Source: Armatimonadota bacterium
Lineage (GTDB): Bacteria > Armatimonadota > JAAZEB01
Reading direction: 5' to 3'
DNA length: 9,423 nucleotides
Assembly (NCBI GenBank): GCA_012841485.1
Contig: DUUU01000446.1
Coordinates: 1 to 9,423 of the forward strand
This document shows positions 6,448-9,423 of the stretch, piece by piece. The notes below the pieces were generated by a model, which saw only the letters and a program-made list of their open reading frames with translations, made no database searches and was not told the origin of the DNA. Both the position numbers and the translations under genes were made by a program. How positions within the stretch are numbered: position 1 is the first letter of the stretch; each line of letters begins with the position of its first letter.

Positions 6448-6485
6448 GCTTCTGGTAGAAGCCCCCATCTCCTATTCACGGGGGC
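6448..6485 (+). mobile_element. Twin hairpins resembling an IS200/IS605-family right end (remnant)
   Basis: GCTTCT-GGT-AGAAGC (6448-6462) is a perfect 6-bp, 3-nt-loop hairpin. It overlaps by two bases a second one, GCCCCC (6461-6466) with GGGGGC (6480-6485). The order GAATCACG, small hairpin, AGAAGCCCCC-loop-GGGGGC resembles from memory the 3' ends of IS200/IS605 tnpB elements, where it forms the end of the guide RNA scaffold. No tnpA or tnpB gene is present here, so at most this is a remnant or a non-autonomous copy. Confidence 0.3.
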
Positions 6486-6505
6486 GACTCTCTGGGTAGG
6501 ACTGA

Positions 6506-6621
6506 GATTCCGAGGATAAGGATCCGAAGCCTCGGTGGTGACGCTCAACCCGGCGCGCGGCGCTTCCAGCCCCGCGCGCGGGAGCTCACCATCCGTGTCC
6601 GTCCTTCCTTGTCTCGGAATC
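6506..6621. repeat. 116-bp imperfect palindrome upstream of the glycosidase gene (contains repeat copy C)
   Basis: The outer arms are perfect for 9 bp (GATTCCGAG 6506-6514, CTCGGAATC 6613-6621). Further in, AAGGA (6518-6522) faces TCCTT (6602-6606), and TGGTGA-c-GCT (6536-6545) faces AGCTCACCA (6583-6591). The centre is a GC stem, 6549-6562 with 6570-6582, which has one mismatch, one bulge and loop CTTCCAG. Nearly the whole segment can fold on itself. Its core (6556-6585) is the inverted partner of copy A. It ends 23 bp before the start codon at 6645, so it could be part of the leader transcript or a small palindromic mobile repeat. Confidence 0.7.
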
Positions 6622-6629
6622 CCAAGGGT

Positions 6630-6634
6630 AGGAG
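6630..6634 (+). promoter_or_regulatory. Ribosome binding site of the glycosidase-like gene
   Basis: AGGAG ends 10 nt before the ATG at 6645. The alternative in-frame ATG at 6714 has no such sequence. This supports 6645, although a start at 6714 would also keep the signal peptide. Confidence 0.55.
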
Positions 6635-6644
6635 CAGTATCGAG

Positions 6645-9423
6645 ATGCGAGACGTCAACGCCGCCAGCCGGGCGAAGCGGGTTCGGGGCCACAGGAGCGT
6701 GGCGCTTCTTGGAATGCGGGAGCTTCTCGCGGCGTGCGCCACCGTGCTCTGTGCGGTTCTCTTCTTGCCCCATGGCGTGGCGGCCCAGGAGCCGGCGCGC
6801 CCGCGGATCGCCTTCGTCGATCTCGCGCTGCCGGACGAGGGCAAACCGCGCGAGAGCGGCGCGCTGGCGTTTGCGCGGCGCCAGGGCGAGGTGATCCGGG
6901 TGAAGCCGCTCGCAACCGGCGGGTGGCAGGACGATTCGGGCCGGCTGCGCGCCCCCGAGGAGGCGGATCTCGTTTGGTATCACAGCGGCGAGGTGGATGC
7001 CGCCGCGCGGTTTGGCCGGGCCGGCGCCGCGGACCTCCTCGCCTACCTGGAAGCCGGTGGGAGCGTGCTTCTCACCGGCACTGCCGGGTCTCTTCTCAAC
7101 GCGATGGGGATCGAAACGGCGCCCCTGCGCGTCTCCACTCAGAAAGCCCGTCAGGGCAGCCTGCGCGTGGTCGAGAAACACCGCGCGCACCCCGTTTTCG
7201 CGGGCCTGCCCACCCGCACGCCCATCGTGCTCTCCACCCGGCCCGGGAGCGCCGTGGCCAGTTTCGACGCGCCATCCGGGCCAGCGGGCGAGCTCCTGGC
7301 GGATGCGATGCCGGGGAGCGGCGAGGGCCTGATCGTGGAGCACACCGCCGGCGCGGGCCGCGTGACCTTCGTCGGAGGGGCCGTGCCCGATTTCGCGGCG
7401 GCTACCGACCCGCACCTGGAGCGCCTCTTTGGCAACGTGTTGCGCTACCTGGCGGCGCGGAGCACCAACCACGCGCGCCTCGTGACGCCGCCGGGCGCGC
7501 ACCGCTACGAGCGCCTCTTTGGCGTGCCGTTTCTTGTGGCCGAGAAGCCGGTCATGCTGACCGCGCCCGCGAATGGCGCGCGCTACGCGGCCCTCCTCAC
7601 CGACGACCGTATCGGCGGCGGCTTCCGCTCTGGCCGGTTCACGGTGCGCGAGACCCCCGTTCGCGCGGAGGTCCTCAGCGCGCAGGCGCTGGGGCTCACG
7701 CTGGTCACGCGTGAGAAGCCGGTATCGGGCCACATCGCGGCGCAGCGCGAGCAGCTGAAAGCGTTTGAACGCCGCGACCAAGAGATGACACGCGGGTTGC
7801 GCGTCGTCCGGCCCACCGTGACGCTGGTGCCGGCGCCGCTCAAGCCGCTGGTGACGCCCGATACCGACCGGAGCGTGCTTCTGGGCCGCTCCCCCTACCA
7901 GATACCCGAGCAGAAAGAGGGCGCTCCCGTTCCGGTCTACGAGCCGGTGGAAGAGGGCGGCTTCCGCGTGGTGGGGGGCACCCGGCGGTTCAACCGGCCT
8001 ATCGTTCACGGCCTGAACCGCGTCTACACCGGCGACGTGCCGCTCTTCCGGATGGAGACGGTGGCCGGGAAGCCCGGCGACGCGCCGGGAGAGGGCCTCT
8101 TCCCGCTCTGGCCGCGTTCGGATGCGGGGCAGGGAGCCGCGAAGCCCTGCCTGGGCACCCTGCGCCTGGGCGTGCCTGGCGCGGGGGAGGAGGTCCGGTG
8201 GCTCGATACGCTGCCGGGAACCGTTACCACCTTCTGGCCTGGCTACACCGAGTATCGCGTCACGCACCCGGACGCGGGCTGGACCGCGACGGTCACGGTG
8301 GCCCCCCTCCTGGAGACGAACGGCCTGTTCTGCCGCGTCGAGTTCGACCGCGAAATGCCCCTCGCCTGGCAATACGGCGGCATCTGGTGGGCCGACACGG
8401 AGGCAAACCGCAACCAGGTTACCCTGGAGGGCGCCACGGCTCGGATTACCGAGGCCAACTTGCCGAATGGACTGGTCTTTGCCGGCTGGGATGGTGAGGG
8501 AGAGGGCCAGAAGCGGCAAGCCGCTTACGGCGAGCAGGTGGAGTTTGCCGCGGAGCAGGCGCGGCGCGTCTATCACATCGTGGCGACATGGGGCGTGACC
8601 GAGTATGACGAGGCCCTGGCGGCGAAGATGATGGCCCGGCTCGATACACCGGCGGCCGCTGGCTGGAAGTGGGCGCGCGATATCCTCAAGCGGCGCTGGT
8701 TCGACTGCTACATCGGGCGCGCGCTGAAGCCGGAACTGCGCCTGCGCGCTGCTCTCTTGGCTCCCGAGGCCGAGCTGCGCCGGATCCGCGAGCTCTGGGA
8801 TTCCCGCCGGACGGAGTTCCAGGTGAAAACGCCGGATGCCCATCTGAACGCGCTCGTGAACTGGGCGCGGGGCGCCAGCGAGTACCATCGCCAGGGCCCG
8901 GGGCTCGCCGATAGCGCGCTCGGCGCGCCGGAGTACACCTCTCTTTCCACCGGGTGGCAGGGGAAGGCATGGGCCGGGGATCACCAGGCGCTTGAAGAGT
9001 GCCTCCGCCTCTATGCCGCGTTCCAGGAGGAGGATGGCTTCATCCCGTGGATCACGCCCTCGCTGGAGCCCTGGCGCGTCGGGAACAACACGCCCTACTG
9101 GGTGATCCAGGTGTGGGAACAGTATGCCTGGACGGGCGACCGGCAGTTCGTGCGTGAGCTGTGGCCCCAGGTGCGCCAGGCGGTCGCGTGGCAGTGCCGG
9201 CAGAATGACCCCGATGGCGACGGCCTCTTCCGCGAGGCACACGACTACTGGAACCTGGCGCCGGGTTGGAAGGGGTCGCCGGTGGTGGCGAGTGTCGTCT
9301 CGTGGGCGATGCTGGATCGCGCGGCGCGGCTGGCCGGCGTGGTGGGCGACGCCGTCGCGGAGGCGGAGTATCGCGGCCTGGCGGAGCTCTCGCGCCAAGC
9401 GATCCTCGGCCTGCTGTGGCGGG
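6645..9423 (+). CDS. Secreted amidotransferase-like plus six-hairpin glycosidase-like protein (3' end outside window)
   Basis: An open frame of 926 codons runs off the right edge. Residues 1-47 form a signal peptide: basic start (SRAKRVRGHR), hydrophobic LLAACATVLCAVLFL, likely cut after GVAA before Q48. Residues about 54-270 resemble a glutamine-amidotransferase/ThuA-like fold (RIAFVDLALP, DLVWYHSGEVD, LLAYLEAGGSVLLTG, HPVFAGLP). A beta-rich middle region follows (about 280-640, with LAWQYGGIWWADTEANRNQV). From about 720 the sequence is helical with six-hairpin glycosidase features: TPYWVIQVWEQYAWTGD (816-832), DPDGDGLF (855-862), HDYW (866-869). It probably acts on a carbohydrate outside the cytoplasm. 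Substrate and catalytic acids are not assignable because the C-terminus is missing. About 920 consecutive codons (6645-9398) contain no TTA, CTA or TCA, typical of a GC-rich coding gene. Confidence 0.88.
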   Translation, partial: MRDVNAASRAKRVRGHRSVALLGMRELLAACATVLCAVLFLPHGVAAQEPARPRIAFVDLALPDEGKPRESGALAFARRQGEVIRVKPLATGGWQDDSGRLRAPEEADLVWYHSGEVDAAARFGRAGAADLLAYLEAGGSVLLTGTAGSLLNAMGIETAPLRVSTQKARQGSLRVVEKHRAHPVFAGLPTRTPIVLSTRPGSAVASFDAPSGPAGELLADAMPGSGEGLIVEHTAGAGRVTFVGGAVPDFAAATDPHLERLFGNVLRYLAARSTNHARLVTPPGAHRYERLFGVPFLVAEKPVMLTAPANGARYAALLTDDRIGGGFRSGRFTVRETPVRAEVLSAQALGLTLVTREKPVSGHIAAQREQLKAFERRDQEMTRGLRVVRPTVTLVPAPLKPLVTPDTDRSVLLGRSPYQIPEQKEGAPVPVYEPVEEGGFRVVGGTRRFNRPIVHGLNRVYTGDVPLFRMETVAGKPGDAPGEGLFPLWPRSDAGQGAAKPCLGTLRLGVPGAGEEVRWLDTLPGTVTTFWPGYTEYRVTHPDAGWTATVTVAPLLETNGLFCRVEFDREMPLAWQYGGIWWADTEANRNQVTLEGATARITEANLPNGLVFAGWDGEGEGQKRQAAYGEQVEFAAEQARRVYHIVATWGVTEYDEALAAKMMARLDTPAAAGWKWARDILKRRWFDCYIGRALKPELRLRAALLAPEAELRRIRELWDSRRTEFQVKTPDAHLNALVNWARGASEYHRQGPGLADSALGAPEYTSLSTGWQGKAWAGDHQALEECLRLYAAFQEEDGFIPWITPSLEPWRVGNNTPYWVIQVWEQYAWTGDRQFVRELWPQVRQAVAWQCRQNDPDGDGLFREAHDYWNLAPGWKGSPVVASVVSWAMLDRAARLAGVVGDAVAEAEYRGLAELSRQAILGLLWR

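Noticed and set aside
6444..9398. Minus-strand frame of 984 codons as a gene
   Set aside because: Its product is an Arg/Ala/Pro/His-rich sequence without domains. The plus strand has a signal peptide, recognisable domains and a ribosome site in the same interval.

Overview
The window is GC-rich bacterial chromosomal DNA. Third codon positions are strongly biased to G/C, and alternative GTG/TTG starts are common. The phylum cannot be fixed from the sequence. A large secreted glycosidase-like protein, a class-I two-component system and GC-rich palindromic intergenic repeats would suit an environmental Armatimonadota, Chloroflexota or Planctomycetota-like lineage, but this is a guess.

Layout. 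Reading leftwards on the minus strand, 5254 to 3086 to 1167 looks like one operon. It holds a DUF815-type AAA+ ATPase, then (27-bp gap) an OmpR/PhoB-type response regulator, then (2-bp gap) a membrane sensor histidine kinase. Beyond the kinase is a 374-bp gap and then a glycine/sarcosine-N-methyltransferase-like SAM enzyme (792-43). At the operon/gap junction are three copies of a TCTAATG heptamer on an exact 11-bp period, plus one inverted partial copy. They end 9 bp upstream of a TATACT -10 box on the minus strand. This is the geometry of an OmpR/PhoB-family activator site, so the response regulator next door may switch on the methyltransferase transcript.

The centre (5255-5924) is a divergent, gene-free stretch rich in GC palindromes. 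It is followed on the plus strand by a small 137-aa protein (5925-6338), apparently a stand-alone copy of a domain I associate with the N-termini of HNH nucleases. Next comes a 306-bp gap (6339-6644) packed with inverted repeats. It contains a nested stem structure, a pair of hairpins resembling an IS200/IS605 right end, and a ~116-bp imperfect palindrome just upstream of the last gene. One 30-bp repeat core occurs on both sides of the 137-aa gene in opposite orientation at 27/30 identity.

The right third (6645 to the window edge) is a plus-strand secreted protein cut off by the window. It has a signal peptide, a glutamine-amidotransferase/ThuA-like domain, a beta-rich middle and a six-hairpin (alpha/alpha) glycosidase-like C-terminal part. 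Because it has no stop inside the window it is easily missed. A 984-codon open frame on the opposite strand is its shadow.
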